Assembly (NCBI GenBank): GCA_017515325.1
Contig: JAFWGA010000043.1
Coordinates: 62,001-126,000, forward strand
Reading direction: 5' to 3'
Length of the DNA stretch: 64,000 nucleotides
Source: Blautia sp.
GTDB lineage: Bacteria; Bacillota; Clostridia; Lachnospirales; Lachnospiraceae
The notes below the pieces were generated by a model. It was not told the DNA's origin. It saw only the letters and a list, made by a program, of their open reading frames with translations, and did not search any database. The translations under genes were made by a program, and so were the position numbers. Positions 9,129-20,000 of this stretch are shown here, in pieces (position 1 is the first letter of the stretch; every line of letters begins with the position of its first letter).

Positions 9129-12100
9129 TATATTTCAGAAATCCCCGGTACAATATCCTCCAGGACATCCAGGAGAATCCTGACCGTGTCCAGGGACGTA
9201 AACATGGTAATTCCGTTCTCGATGGCACACTGCCGGATTGCAATCCCATCCTGATAATGAATTCCTGACAGGATAGCCCGGGTGTTGATGATGTAGCTCA
9301 CATATCCGGACCGAATCGATTTGAGGATATCATCACTGCCTTCACTAAGCTTCCCGCGGATTCTGGTTCGAATCCCGTGTTTTTTCAGAAAGATGCCTGA
9401 TCCTGAGGTCGCCTCGATATTGAAGCCAAGATGATAGAATCTCCTCACAAGCGGCAGCGCTTCCTCCTTGTCCTCATCGGCCAGGGTCACCATAACCGTC
9501 CCGTACTCCTTCATTTTGACGCCAGATGCCTTAAGTGCTTTATAGAAGGCTCTCTTCAGACTCCTGTCATATCCGATCGCCTCCCCCGTGGATTTCATCT
9601 CCGGCGACAGACAGGCGTCCATTCCATTCAGCTTTTCAAAGGAAAAGGCCGGTGCCTTCACGTACCAGAAAGACCCAGCATACCTCGTCTTTCCGGTTAA
9701 TCCCTGTTTTGCGAGATCTGTCCCCAGCATCGCTTTCACAGCGATATCGACCAGGGGAATACGGGTTGATTTTGAGAGGAAGGGAACACTCCTTGAGGCT
9801 CTTGGATTGACTTCGATGACAAAAACCTGATCCTGTCCGTCCACGATAAACTGGATATTGTACAGACCAATGATGCCGATCCCCAGACCAAGCCTCCTGG
9901 TATAATCTGTGATCCTTTCTCTGGCCTTCTCAGAAACAGAGAAGGGGGGATAGACGCTGATGCTGTCCCCGGAATGAACGCCGGTACGCTCTACCAGTTC
10001 CATGATCCCCGGCAGAAACACATCCTTTCCGTCACAGACGGCATCCACCTCCACTTCTTTTCCCACGATATATTTGTCGATCAGCACAGGCCGTTCACGG
10101 TCAACCTCCACGGCATTCTTCAGATACTTTTCCAGCATTTCTTCATTTGCAACGATCTCCATGGCTCTGCCGCCCAGTACAAAGCTTGGCCGGACAAGAA
10201 CCGGATATCCGAGGCCGGAGGCCGCCCTTATCCCCTCCGGTATGCTGTGGACAGCCGTTCCCTCCGGGTGAGGGATGTCAAGTCTTTGAACCACCTCTTC
10301 AAAGGCATTACGGTCTTCCGCTGAGAAAACGGCCTTTGAATCCGTACCGATAATACGGACTCCCCTTTCAGTAAGGGGTTCAGCCAGGTTCACGGCCGTC
10401 TGTCCGCCCAGGGATGTGATCACGCCTTCCGGCTTTTCCAGATCTATGATATTCATGATATCTTCTACAGTCAGTGGTTCAAAGTATAGTTTGTCAGCGG
10501 TTGTATAGTCGGTGGAAACGGTTTCCGGATTATTATTGATGACGATAGCCTCATAGCCCATCTCATGGATGGTTTTCACGGCGTGAACCGTCGAGTAGTC
10601 AAACTCTACCCCCTGACCGATCCGGATAGGCCCGGAACCGAGTACGATGATTTTTTTGTTTTCCGTGACGACAGATTCGTTCTCCTCTTCATAGGTCGAA
10701 TAAAAATACGGGACATAGCTTTCAAATTCACTGGCACAGGTATCAATCATCTTGTAAACGGGACAGATACGGTATCTCTTGCGAAGCTGCCAGATCTCCT
10801 TTTCACCAAGACCCGACAGCTCCGCGATGTAAGAATCGGAAAAGCCCATACGCTTAGCCTCATAGAGCAGCTCTTGGCTGATGCCATCAACGTATTCTGC
10901 TGCCTGCTCCAGCTTCTTTTCAAAATCGACGATCCTTTTGATCTTTTCCAGAAAAAACAGATCGATTTTTGTCCGGTTGTATATCACCTGCAGGTCAGCG
11001 TCAAGCCAGAGCAGTTCCGAGATTGCGTAGATCCGGTCATCTGTCCCTTCCTCGATATATGACAGCAGTTTTCTCACTGCCTCCTGCCGACCTTCCGGTC
11101 CGCCTTTATCCGATAGATTTTTTACGTCAAACTTTTCCAGATGGATATGGTTTTTCCCGTCCTCCAGAGACCGGATTGCCTTGAGCAGGCTCTCCTCCAT
11201 CGTCCTGCCGATGCCCATGGTTTCGCCAGTGGCTTTCATCTGTGTGGAAAGCGTGTTGGAGGCAAGAGTAAATTTATCAAACGGAAACCGGGGCATCTTC
11301 GTCACGACATAGTCCATTGCCGGTTCAAAGCAGGCGGGCGTATTGGCAAGACGGATCTCGTCCAGAGTCATGCCGACCGCGATCTTAGCTGATACCCGTG
11401 CGATAGGATAGCCGCTGGCCTTGGATGCCAGAGCCGATGAACGGGACACCCTGGGATTCACTTCGATCACATAGTAAGCAAAGGATTCCGGATCCAGAGC
11501 AAACTGGACATTGCAGCCGCCCTTCACCTTCAGCGCCCGTATGATCCGCAGTGCGCTGTCCCGCAGCATATGGTACTCTTTGTTCGTCAATGTCTGACTC
11601 GGAGCAACCACGATCGAATCACCGGTATGAATTCCGACCGGGTCCAGGTTCTCCATGTTGCAGACCGTGATGGCCGTATCGTTGGCGTCACGGATCACCT
11701 CGTATTCGATCTCCTTGTATCCTTTAATGCTTTTTTCCACCAGTACCTGGGATACCGGGGAAGCCAAAAGCGCGTGTACAAGCTTTTCCCGCATTTCCTC
11801 CTCGTCTTCGGCAAACCCGCCGCCGGTTCCGCCCAATGTAAAAGCCGGTCTCAGGATAACAGGATAGCCGATCCGGTCCGCTGCTTCCAGCCCTTCCTCC
11901 AGATTTTCGCATGTCATGGAAGGAACCACCGGTTCCTGAAGCTGTTTGCACAAGAGTCTGAACTGCTCCCGGTCCTCCGCCTTCCGGATGCTTTCCGCAT
12001 CAGTTCCCAGAAGCTCGATCTCGCACTCATCCAGGATCCCCTTGTCATAAAGCTGAAGGGACAGATTCAGCCCGGTCTGTCCGCCAAGACCCGGAATCAG

Positions 12101-12355
12101 AGCGTCCGGTCTTTCATAGCGGCAGATTCTTGCCAGATACTCAAGCGTCAGTGGTTCCATATAGACCTTGTCCGCGATAGAATGATCCGTCATGATGGTT
12201 GCCGGATTTGAATTGGCCAGGATCACCTCGTATCCCTCTTCTTTCAGCGCCAGACAGGCCTGGGTGCCGGCATAATCAAATTCTGCCGCCTGTCCGATCA
12301 CAATCGGCCCGGATCCGATCACAAGCACTTTATGAATATCTGTTCTCTTAGGCAT
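9128..12355 (-). CDS. carB: Carbamoyl-phosphate synthase, large subunit
   Basis: Makes carbamoyl phosphate from bicarbonate, ammonia (channelled from CarA) and two ATP, for arginine and pyrimidines. 1,075 residues, full length. Two homologous ATP-grasp halves are visible, each opening with a GSGPI.IGQ..EFDY motif (residues about 13 and 570); the C-terminal ~140 residues form the MGS-like allosteric domain. Begins MPKRTDIHKVLVIGSGP. Only 3 nt separate it from carA, so the two are co-translated. A repeat copy abuts the stop codon. Confidence 0.98.
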   Translation of the reverse strand: MPKRTDIHKVLVIGSGPIVIGQAAEFDYAGTQACLALKEEGYEVILANSNPATIMTDHSIADKVYMEPLTLEYLARICRYERPDALIPGLGGQTGLNLSLQLYDKGILDECEIELLGTDAESIRKAEDREQFRLLCKQLQEPVVPSMTCENLEEGLEAADRIGYPVILRPAFTLGGTGGGFAEDEEEMREKLVHALLASPVSQVLVEKSIKGYKEIEYEVIRDANDTAITVCNMENLDPVGIHTGDSIVVAPSQTLTNKEYHMLRDSALRIIRALKVKGGCNVQFALDPESFAYYVIEVNPRVSRSSALASKASGYPIARVSAKIAVGMTLDEIRLANTPACFEPAMDYVVTKMPRFPFDKFTLASNTLSTQMKATGETMGIGRTMEESLLKAIRSLEDGKNHIHLEKFDVKNLSDKGGPEGRQEAVRKLLSYIEEGTDDRIYAISELLWLDADLQVIYNRTKIDLFFLEKIKRIVDFEKKLEQAAEYVDGISQELLYEAKRMGFSDSYIAELSGLGEKEIWQLRKRYRICPVYKMIDTCASEFESYVPYFYSTYEEENESVVTENKKIIVLGSGPIRIGQGVEFDYSTVHAVKTIHEMGYEAIVINNNPETVSTDYTTADKLYFEPLTVEDIMNIIDLEKPEGVITSLGGQTAVNLAEPLTERGVRIIGTDSKAVFSAEDRNAFEEVVQRLDIPHPEGTAVHSIPEGIRAASGLGYPVLVRPSFVLGGRAMEIVANEEMLEKYLKNAVEVDRERPVLIDKYIVGKEVEVDAVCDGKDVFLPGIMELVERTGVHSGDSISVYPPFSVSEKARERITDYTRRLGLGIGIIGLYNIQFIVDGQDQVFVIEVNPRASRSVPFLSKSTRIPLVDIAVKAMLGTDLAKQGLTGKTRYAGSFWYVKAPAFSFEKLNGMDACLSPEMKSTGEAIGYDRSLKRAFYKALKASGVKMKEYGTVMVTLADEDKEEALPLVRRFYHLGFNIEATSGSGIFLKKHGIRTRIRGKLSEGSDDILKSIRSGYVSYIINTRAILSGIHYQDGIAIRQCAIENGITMFTSLDTVRILLDVLEDIVPGISEI

Positions 12356-12358
12356 TTT

Positions 12359-13438
12359 CTACCTTCTTTCCATCAATTCCGTGAACTGCCGGAACAGGTA
12401 GCCACTGTCCTGCGGCCCCGGGGCACTCTCGGGATGAAACTGGACGGAAAACACTCGTTCCCTGTCACTGCACAGGCCTTCTACTGTTCCGTCCAGAAGG
12501 TTCCTGTGCGAAACGGAAAGCCCCGTCCCGGCCAGACTGCTTTCATCGACCGCATAGCTGTGATTCTGACTGGTGATCTCAATCTTCCCGGTTCGGATAT
12601 TCTTGACCGGATGGTTTCCCCCTCTATGGCCGAATTTCAGTTTATATGTCCTTGCCCCGAATGACAGCGCGATCAGCTGGTGCCCGAGACAGATCCCGAA
12701 CATCGGAAGTATGCCATGCAGTCTCCGAAGTGTCCGGATCACCTCCGGTACATCCGTCGGATCTCCTGGCCCGTTTGAGATCAGCACACCGTCCGGGGAA
12801 AGAGAAAGTATTTCTTCGGCACTTGTATCATATGGTACAACGGTCACGTTACACCGGTGGGTATTCAGCATCCGGACAATATTGGACTTCATGCCGCAGT
12901 CGATGGCCGCTACCTGGAATTTGGGATTCGATGTCCTGCTGTACCATTTCTTCGCACAGCTTCGTCTCTTTACCGCGTCATGCCTTTCAGGATTGTCACG
13001 GATGATCTGCAGGCCTTCCTGCACCGTCGTTGCCGATCCTGTCAAAAGAGCACGCCCGGATCCCTGGGCTCTGATGTGCCTGACAAGCTTTCTGGTATCG
13101 ACTCCGTAAATCCCCGGAATATCATGTTCCTCCAGCAGCTGAGAAAGAGTCAAGGCAGACCTGAAGTTGGAAGGCGCTTCATTGAGATCCCGGATGACCA
13201 GTGCAGAAGGCGAGATCACCCTGCTCTCAAAATCCTCGTTTGTAATCCCGTAATTGCCGATCAGGGGATATGACATCACCACCGCCTGATCCGTATATGA
13301 CGGATCTGAAAGAATTTCCTGATATCCTGCCATAGATGTGTTAAATACAAGCTCACAGACAGCATCCTTTGTTCCGCCAAAGCTGCAGCCTCGGAATTCA
13401 CTGCCGTCATCCAGAATCAGTTTTTTATTCCAATCCAT
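12359..13438 (-). CDS. carA: Carbamoyl-phosphate synthase, small (glutaminase) subunit
   Basis: Hydrolyses glutamine and passes ammonia to CarB. 359 residues. The C-terminal class I amidotransferase domain shows the nucleophile elbow MFGICLGHQLIALS and the HPES motif with catalytic His and Glu; the N-terminal half is the CarA-specific domain. ATG 13438 has a GGAGGAGAAAGG ribosome site; an in-frame GTG 21 nt upstream has none. It lies 107 nt below glmS with no obvious terminator between. Confidence 0.97.
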   Translation of the reverse strand: MDWNKKLILDDGSEFRGCSFGGTKDAVCELVFNTSMAGYQEILSDPSYTDQAVVMSYPLIGNYGITNEDFESRVISPSALVIRDLNEAPSNFRSALTLSQLLEEHDIPGIYGVDTRKLVRHIRAQGSGRALLTGSATTVQEGLQIIRDNPERHDAVKRRSCAKKWYSRTSNPKFQVAAIDCGMKSNIVRMLNTHRCNVTVVPYDTSAEEILSLSPDGVLISNGPGDPTDVPEVIRTLRRLHGILPMFGICLGHQLIALSFGARTYKLKFGHRGGNHPVKNIRTGKIEITSQNHSYAVDESSLAGTGLSVSHRNLLDGTVEGLCSDRERVFSVQFHPESAPGPQDSGYLFRQFTELMERR

Positions 13439-13545
13439 CTTCCCTTTCTCCTCCGTCACATCGTGACAATGAGATGTTCATAATACCGCCAACAGGTTGG
13501 GGCGCTTTTTTCTGGTCAGGCAAATATACACTGTACGCGTCTTTC

Positions 13546-15414
13546 CTACTCTACTGTGACACTTTTCGCCAGATTCCTGGGCTTGTCAACATCCAGTCCT
13601 TTCGCAACACTGATATAGTATCCAAGAAGCTGAAGCGGAACGACCGCAAGGATCCCGGAAAAATGTGCTTCTGTCTCCGGAATCCTGATCACGAAATCTA
13701 CACTGCTCAAAACCGCTTCATTTTCCAGGTCGGTGATGGCGATCAGATAAGCTCCTCTGGCCTTGCACTCTTTCATGTTACTGAGTGTTTTTTCCATGAG
13801 CTTCTGCTGGGTAAGCACGCCAATGACAGGAGTGCGTTCCTCGATCAGACTGATGGTTCCATGCTTAAGCTCTCCGGCTGCATATGCCTCGGAATGAATG
13901 TAGGTAATCTCCTTCAGCTTCAGGCTGCCCTCCAGGCTTATGGCATAATCCGCTCCCCTTCCGATAAAGAAAGCATCTCTTGCATTGGAAAATTTTGAGG
14001 CAAACCATTGGATCCGTTCCTGTCCCATAAGAAGCTGGGCAATTTTATCCGGAAGGATCCGGATTTCCTCAATATAGGAATGGTACATATCCCTGTCGAT
14101 CCTGCCTTTTTCAAACGCCATTTTAACGGAGAGGAGGTACATCAGCATGAGCTGCGAGGAAAACGCCTTTGTAGTGGCAACGGCAATCTCCGGACCGGCC
14201 TTGGTAAAGAGCACATAATCCGCTTCACGGGCGATGCTCGATCCCTCCACATTAACAATCCCAAGGGTTAGGATACCGTTCTCTTTTGCGGTGCGCAGCG
14301 CTTCCAGGCTGTCCGCCGTCTCCCCGGATTGTGAAATCACGATGGCAAGAGCGTTGGCTGCCGGAAGGATCCTGCGATACCGGTATTCCGATGCCAGCTC
14401 CACGCGAACCGGAATCTGCGCCAGGTCTTCCATCACGTACTGAGCTGTCATTCCTGCATGCCATGCAGAGCCGCAGGCAATGATGCATACAGACTCTGTT
14501 TTTTGAAGAAGCTCACCACATAGTCCGGCATCGCTGAAATCAATCCCGTCTTCATTCAGGACAGAATTCATGGTGTTTCGTACAGCCCGAGGCTGCTCAT
14601 GGATCTCCTTCATCATAAAATGCTCATAGCCATTTTTTTCAGCACCTGCTGCGTTCCATGTCACCTCTGTCTCATGGATTGCGACCTCATCGCCGTTCAG
14701 GTCATAAAAATGAACCTCCCCCGGTTTCAGTCTTGCCGATTGATGATTTCCGATATAGTACACCTTCCTGGTGTGATTCAGCATTGCCGTCACATCTGAG
14801 GCCAGAAAAGATTCCCCCTCGCATACACCGATGATCAGAGGGCTGTCTTTCCTCGCCACATAGATTTCCCCCGGAAAGTCCTTGAACATCAAAGCGAGGG
14901 CATAGCTGCCCCTCACCCTGACCATCATCCTGTTGATCGCATCGATCGGCCCGATCTTATACTTGTTGTAATAATAATCGACAATCTTGATCGCAACCTC
15001 TGTATCCGTATCGCTGTAGAACTCATATCCGTGCCGGAGCAGCTTATCTTTCAGTTCCTCATAATTCTCTATGATCCCGTTGTGCACACCGATCACCGCA
15101 GAAGTTGAGTAGTCGGACTGCTCCTCATGAAAGGCTCCGCTGATATGGGGATGCGCATTGATCTCATTGGGCTCGCCGTGGGTTGCCCATCTTGTGTGGC
15201 CGATACCGCACAGCCCGTGCAGGGATCTCCCGTTTTCTGTCCTCTCGGCCAGATTATGGATTTTCCCCATCGCTTTCACCAGCTTTACCAAACCACTCTC
15301 ATCAAGAACAGCCATGCCTGCCGAATCATATCCCCTGTACTCCAGTTTTCCCAGTCCTTCCAGAAGAATCCCGGCTGCCTGCCTCTTACCTGTATATCCG
15401 ACGATTCCGCACAT
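13546..15414 (-). CDS. glmS: Glutamine-fructose-6-phosphate aminotransferase
   Basis: First step to UDP-GlcNAc, for peptidoglycan: fructose-6-P plus glutamine gives glucosamine-6-P. 622 residues. Met-Cys at the start (MCGIVGYTG) gives the N-terminal nucleophile Cys2; two SIS domains follow, with ACGSAWHAGM and SQSGETADS sugar-phosphate loops, and the end DKPRNLAKSVTVE is the family tail. No glmS ribozyme is possible in the 60-nt gap to gltD. Part of the glutamine cluster. Confidence 0.98.
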   Translation of the reverse strand: MCGIVGYTGKRQAAGILLEGLGKLEYRGYDSAGMAVLDESGLVKLVKAMGKIHNLAERTENGRSLHGLCGIGHTRWATHGEPNEINAHPHISGAFHEEQSDYSTSAVIGVHNGIIENYEELKDKLLRHGYEFYSDTDTEVAIKIVDYYYNKYKIGPIDAINRMMVRVRGSYALALMFKDFPGEIYVARKDSPLIIGVCEGESFLASDVTAMLNHTRKVYYIGNHQSARLKPGEVHFYDLNGDEVAIHETEVTWNAAGAEKNGYEHFMMKEIHEQPRAVRNTMNSVLNEDGIDFSDAGLCGELLQKTESVCIIACGSAWHAGMTAQYVMEDLAQIPVRVELASEYRYRRILPAANALAIVISQSGETADSLEALRTAKENGILTLGIVNVEGSSIAREADYVLFTKAGPEIAVATTKAFSSQLMLMYLLSVKMAFEKGRIDRDMYHSYIEEIRILPDKIAQLLMGQERIQWFASKFSNARDAFFIGRGADYAISLEGSLKLKEITYIHSEAYAAGELKHGTISLIEERTPVIGVLTQQKLMEKTLSNMKECKARGAYLIAITDLENEAVLSSVDFVIRIPETEAHFSGILAVVPLQLLGYYISVAKGLDVDKPRNLAKSVTVE

Positions 15415-15474
15415 TCCTTCTCCTTCCCATCATCCGGCAATGGCCAGCGTATTTTCTGTATGAAAATGAAGAAG

Positions 15475-17052
15475 CTACAGATTCGTGTATCCCATCAGTG
15501 CCTCATCCACTTCCCTTGCAGCGCTGCGTCCTTCTGCTATGGCCCACACCACCAGGGACTGTCCCCGGTGCATATCTCCTGCCGTAAAGATCTTCGGTTT
15601 TGACGTCGCGTAAGATCCCGGAGCTGTCTTTACGTTAGACCGTGCATCGGTTGCCACCCCGAAATCTTCGACCACATACCTCTCGCTCCCCAGGAATCCG
15701 GCCGCGATCAGGACCAGCCCGGCCGGTACGGTACGCTCTGAGCCTTCAACAGGAACCATCATCATCCTGCCGCTCTTTTCGTCCTTCTTTGCTTCCAGGC
15801 AGACCAGTACTGCCTGTTTCAGATTGTCTTTTTTGTCCTTGATAAATTCTTTTACCGTTGTCTGGTAAACACGTGGATCTGAACCGAATTTCCAGACGGC
15901 TTCCTCCTGGCCGTAATCCGTCTTCAGCACCTTCGGCCACTCCGGCCACGGGTTGGAGGGCATTCTGACCTCTGCGGGTCTGGGCATCATTTCCAGCTGA
16001 GTCACTGTTTTTGCGCCCAGCCGGATGCAGGTACCGACACAGTCGTTGCCGGTATCACCGCCGCCGATCACGATCACATCCTTGCCCCACACCAGTTTTC
16101 GGGGATCCCCGTCAATAAACCATCGCGGTGTCTTTTCGGATCCGCCGAAGGACTTACGCTTACCAGGCTTCCTGTCCGGCTCTGCCGATACATTATGTGG
16201 CAGAATAAGATCTCCGTCCAGCAGATGCTTCGTCACGGTACCCAGGAAATCCACGGCAAAATAGATCCCCTTCGCATCCCTTCCCGGAACCTGGATATCC
16301 CTGGGCTGGGAAGCACCGCATGCCAGGACGATCCCGTCATATTCTTTCACAAGGGAAGAGGCCTTGATATCCACTCCCACGTCGACACCTGTCACAAACC
16401 GGATCCCTGCCCCTTCCATCAGAGCAATGCGCCTGTCAATGACCGACTTGTCCAGCTTCATGTTCGGAATACCGTACCGTAGCAGTCCGCCGATCCGGTC
16501 CTTTCGCTCATAAACCGTGACCTCATGCCCCCTGCTGCATAGCAGCTGCGCAGCGGCCAGCCCTGAGGGGCCGCTCCCGATCACCGCAATTTTCTTTCCT
16601 GTGTGCACCGGGGATATTTTCTCCTCCACCAGATCGTGGGCAAAGGCATACTCGATCACTGCTTTTTCATTCTCCTTCGTGGAAACCGGAGCGTCGTGCA
16701 GCCCGCAGGTACAGGCTGCTTCACAAAGAGCCGGGCACACGCGGCAGGTGAATTCGGGAAAGCTGTGTGTGATCGAAAGCCTTCGGTAAGCCTGCTCCAT
16801 CCGGCCTCTGTAGACCAGGTCATTTACTTCAGGGACCAGATTGTGAAGAGGACATCCTGAAGCCATTCCGGCGATCATGACACCGCCCTGGCAGAAAGGC
16901 ACACCGCAATCCATACATCTGCCCGCCTGTTCCTGCTGTGCGGGCAGGGGAAGCGGCAAATGGAACTCCAGAAAGTCCTGTGTCCGCTGCTGCTCCGCCC
17001 TGACAGGCCCGTCCACCCGGTCATATTCCAAAAATCCAGTTGTCTTACCCAT
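15475..17052 (-). CDS. gltD: Glutamate synthase, small subunit
   Basis: FAD/NAD(P)H-binding partner of GltB that supplies electrons for GOGAT. 525 residues, somewhat longer than the usual ~480. N-terminal cysteine clusters (GRCMDCGVPFCQ and RVCPALCEAACTCG) bind two 4Fe-4S centres; the FAD GxGxxG is AVIGSGPSGLAAA and the pyridine-nucleotide site VIGGGDTGNDCVG. The start overlaps the gltB stop by one base (TAATG), with GGGAGGTG upstream, so translation is coupled. Confidence 0.97.
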   Translation of the reverse strand: MGKTTGFLEYDRVDGPVRAEQQRTQDFLEFHLPLPLPAQQEQAGRCMDCGVPFCQGGVMIAGMASGCPLHNLVPEVNDLVYRGRMEQAYRRLSITHSFPEFTCRVCPALCEAACTCGLHDAPVSTKENEKAVIEYAFAHDLVEEKISPVHTGKKIAVIGSGPSGLAAAQLLCSRGHEVTVYERKDRIGGLLRYGIPNMKLDKSVIDRRIALMEGAGIRFVTGVDVGVDIKASSLVKEYDGIVLACGASQPRDIQVPGRDAKGIYFAVDFLGTVTKHLLDGDLILPHNVSAEPDRKPGKRKSFGGSEKTPRWFIDGDPRKLVWGKDVIVIGGGDTGNDCVGTCIRLGAKTVTQLEMMPRPAEVRMPSNPWPEWPKVLKTDYGQEEAVWKFGSDPRVYQTTVKEFIKDKKDNLKQAVLVCLEAKKDEKSGRMMMVPVEGSERTVPAGLVLIAAGFLGSERYVVEDFGVATDARSNVKTAPGSYATSKPKIFTAGDMHRGQSLVVWAIAEGRSAAREVDEALMGYTNL

Positions 17053-20000
17053 TAGGCACCTCCCACGAATGTTCTGAAGGCTTCAATCTTCGCTTCTTCC
17101 AAGTCTGCCCCGCGTTCCTCACTCTCCGCGATCAGCCGGAGGATCTCCCTGTAATCTGTCGGTATGACCTTTTTAAAATGTGGGATATATGTCTCGAAGT
17201 TCTCCAGGATCTCCCGCCCTCTTTCCGATCCGGTATGCAGCACATGAGCTTCTATCATCCTCCTAAGCTGGGCGCGATCCGTCTTCGCCTCTACGTTCTC
17301 CATCTCTACCAGCTGCTTATTCAGGTTTCTGTACAGATGGTTCTCTTCGTCCAGGACGTAGGCCGTTCCTCCGCTCATGCCCGCAGCAAAGTTCTTCCCA
17401 ACCGATCCCAGCACGACCACACAGCCGCCCGTCATATACTCACATCCGTGTTCGCCTACGCCCTCCACCACACAGACCGCGCCGGAATTCCGGATGCAGA
17501 ATCTCTCGCCGGCCATTCCGGCGATGTAGGCTTCGCCGGATGTCGCCCCGTACAGGGCCACATTGCCGACGATAACATTTTCCCTGGGATCATAGGCGGC
17601 TTCCTTCGGCGAACGGAGTATCAGCTTCCCGCCGGAGAGTCCCTTGCCAAAATAGTCGTTGGACTCTCCCGTGAGATCAAGTGTCAGCCCTTTGGGGATG
17701 AATGCGCCAAAGCTCTGCCCCCCGGACCCGGTACACTTTACACAAATGGTGTCATCATCAAGGCCTTCCGGATGGCTCCTTGTGATCTTTTCTCCCAGCA
17801 GCGTCCCAAAGGTCCTGTCCGTGTTGCCGACCTCGACACAGATCTCAGACTTTTCTCCGGTCTCTATCGATCTTTGGATATCCGGAGAAGCCATCAGCAG
17901 TGACTTGTCTTTGGTGTTCTCAAGCCTGAAATCATGCCGGCACTCAGGATGGAAAAAGGATTTCTTCCTGTCTGTTTCCGACATATCCAGCAGGATGCCT
18001 GAGAGATCCAGACGTCTTTGTTTATCTGAGAGATCTCCCCTGACCTTCAGCAAATCGGTTCTTCCCACCAGCTCATTCACAGACCTCACACCCAGCGAGG
18101 CCATGATCTCCCGCAGCTGCCTTGCGATAAAGCGCATAAAGTTCTCCACATATTCCGGCTTGCCGGAGAATCTCCTGCGAAGCTCCGGATTCTGGGTAGC
18201 TACTCCCATGGGGCAGGTATCAGACTGGCAGACGCGCATCATCACGCAGCCCATAGTGATCAGCGGAGCGGTCGCAAAGCCGAATTCCTCCGCTCCCAGG
18301 ATGGCAGCGATGGCAACATCCCTGCCGCTCATAAGCTTTCCGTCTGTCTCGATCACAACCTGATTTCTCAGTCCGTTAGCCACCAGTGTCTGATGAGTCT
18401 CAGCCAGACCGAGCTCCCAGGGAAGCCCCGCGTTGTGGATGGAGGAGATGGGAGCAGCCCCCGTTCCCCCGTCATAACCGGAGATCAGGATGACACCGGC
18501 ACCTGCCTTGGCCACACCGGCCGCCACGGTTCCGACCCCTGACTCGGACACCAGCTTCACGGAAATACGCGCCTGACTGTTGGCGTTCTTCAGGTCATAG
18601 ATCAGCTGCGCAAGGTCTTCAATCGAGTAAATATCGTGATGCGGCGGTGGTGAGATCAGGCTGACACCAGGTGTGGAATGTCTGGTCTTTGCAATCCACG
18701 GATATACTTTCTTTCCCGGCAGATGGCCTCCCTCACCGGGCTTTGCTCCCTGCGCCATCTTGATCTGAATCTCCTTCGCACTCACCAGGTAACGGCTTGT
18801 CACACCAAACCTTCCACTTGCCACCTGTTTAATCGCTGAACTGCGGTCGTGGTCCGTTCCCGCCGAAAGAATACGCTCCTCGCTCTCCCCGCCTTCTCCG
18901 CTGTTGGATTTGCCGTGCAGACGGTTCATGGCAACAGCCAATGTCTCATGCGCTTCCTCTGAGATGGAGCCGTAGGACATGGCTCCGGTCTTAAAGCGTG
19001 TGACAATCCGCTCCTCGCTCTCTACTTCTTCAAGAGGAATGCTTTCTCTCGAACAGACAAATTCCAGCAGGTTTCTGAGATAACCCGTATCCTCCTCATT
19101 GACCATCTCCGTATACTGTTTAAACTTTTCGTAGTCCCCCTCCCGTGTGGCACACTGAAGCATATGGATGGTCCGGGGATTGTATCTGTGGTGCTCGCCC
19201 TGGCTTCGCTCCTTATGACGGCCTGCCGGTGTCAATTCCAGATTGACGGGAAGTCCCAGCGGGTCAAACGCCCTGCTGTGCTGCTCATCACAGGCTTTGC
19301 CGATGTCCTCCAGCGTGATTCCTCCCACCCGGCTTACGGTGCCGGCAAAATAGGAGCGGATCACTTTATCTGATATGCCGATCGCTTCAAAGATCTTGCT
19401 GCCCAGATAAGACTGGATCGTAGAGATCCCCATCTTGGAGGCAATCTTGACAATGCCGGATAATACTGCCCGGTCATAATCACGGACAGCAGCATAATAG
19501 TCTTTTTCCAGAAGCCCCTCTTCGATCAGCTCCGCGATCGTGGCGTGAGCCAGCCAGGGATTGACTGCGGAGGCACCGTAGCCAAGGAGCATGGCAAAGT
19601 GGTGCACCTCCCTCGGCTCTCCGGATTCGAGAATCAGGGACATGGCTGTACACTTTTTCGTATCGACGAGGTGCTTGTGTACGGCGGCAACAGCCAGGAG
19701 GGATGGAACCGCCACATGATTCTCGTCCATCCCTCTGTCAGAAAGAATCAGGATATTGGTTCCCTGCCGGTATGCCTTGTCAACTTCCACAAACAGGTGT
19801 GTGAGCACCCGCTCCATGGGCGTTCCTTTGTAGAACAGGGTAGATACTTTAGAGACATGGAATCCTTCCTTTTTCAGGGCCTCAATCTTGAGCAGGTCCA
19901 GGTCACTGAGGATGGGATTCTCTATTTTCAGTACATGACAGTTCTCAGGTCTTTGCTCCAGTAAATTGCCATTCGTGCCCAGATACACGGCACTGGAGGT

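Noticed and set aside
15415-15474. glmS ribozyme upstream of glmS
   Set aside because: The gap to gltD is only 60 nt, too short for the ribozyme, and no matching core was seen.
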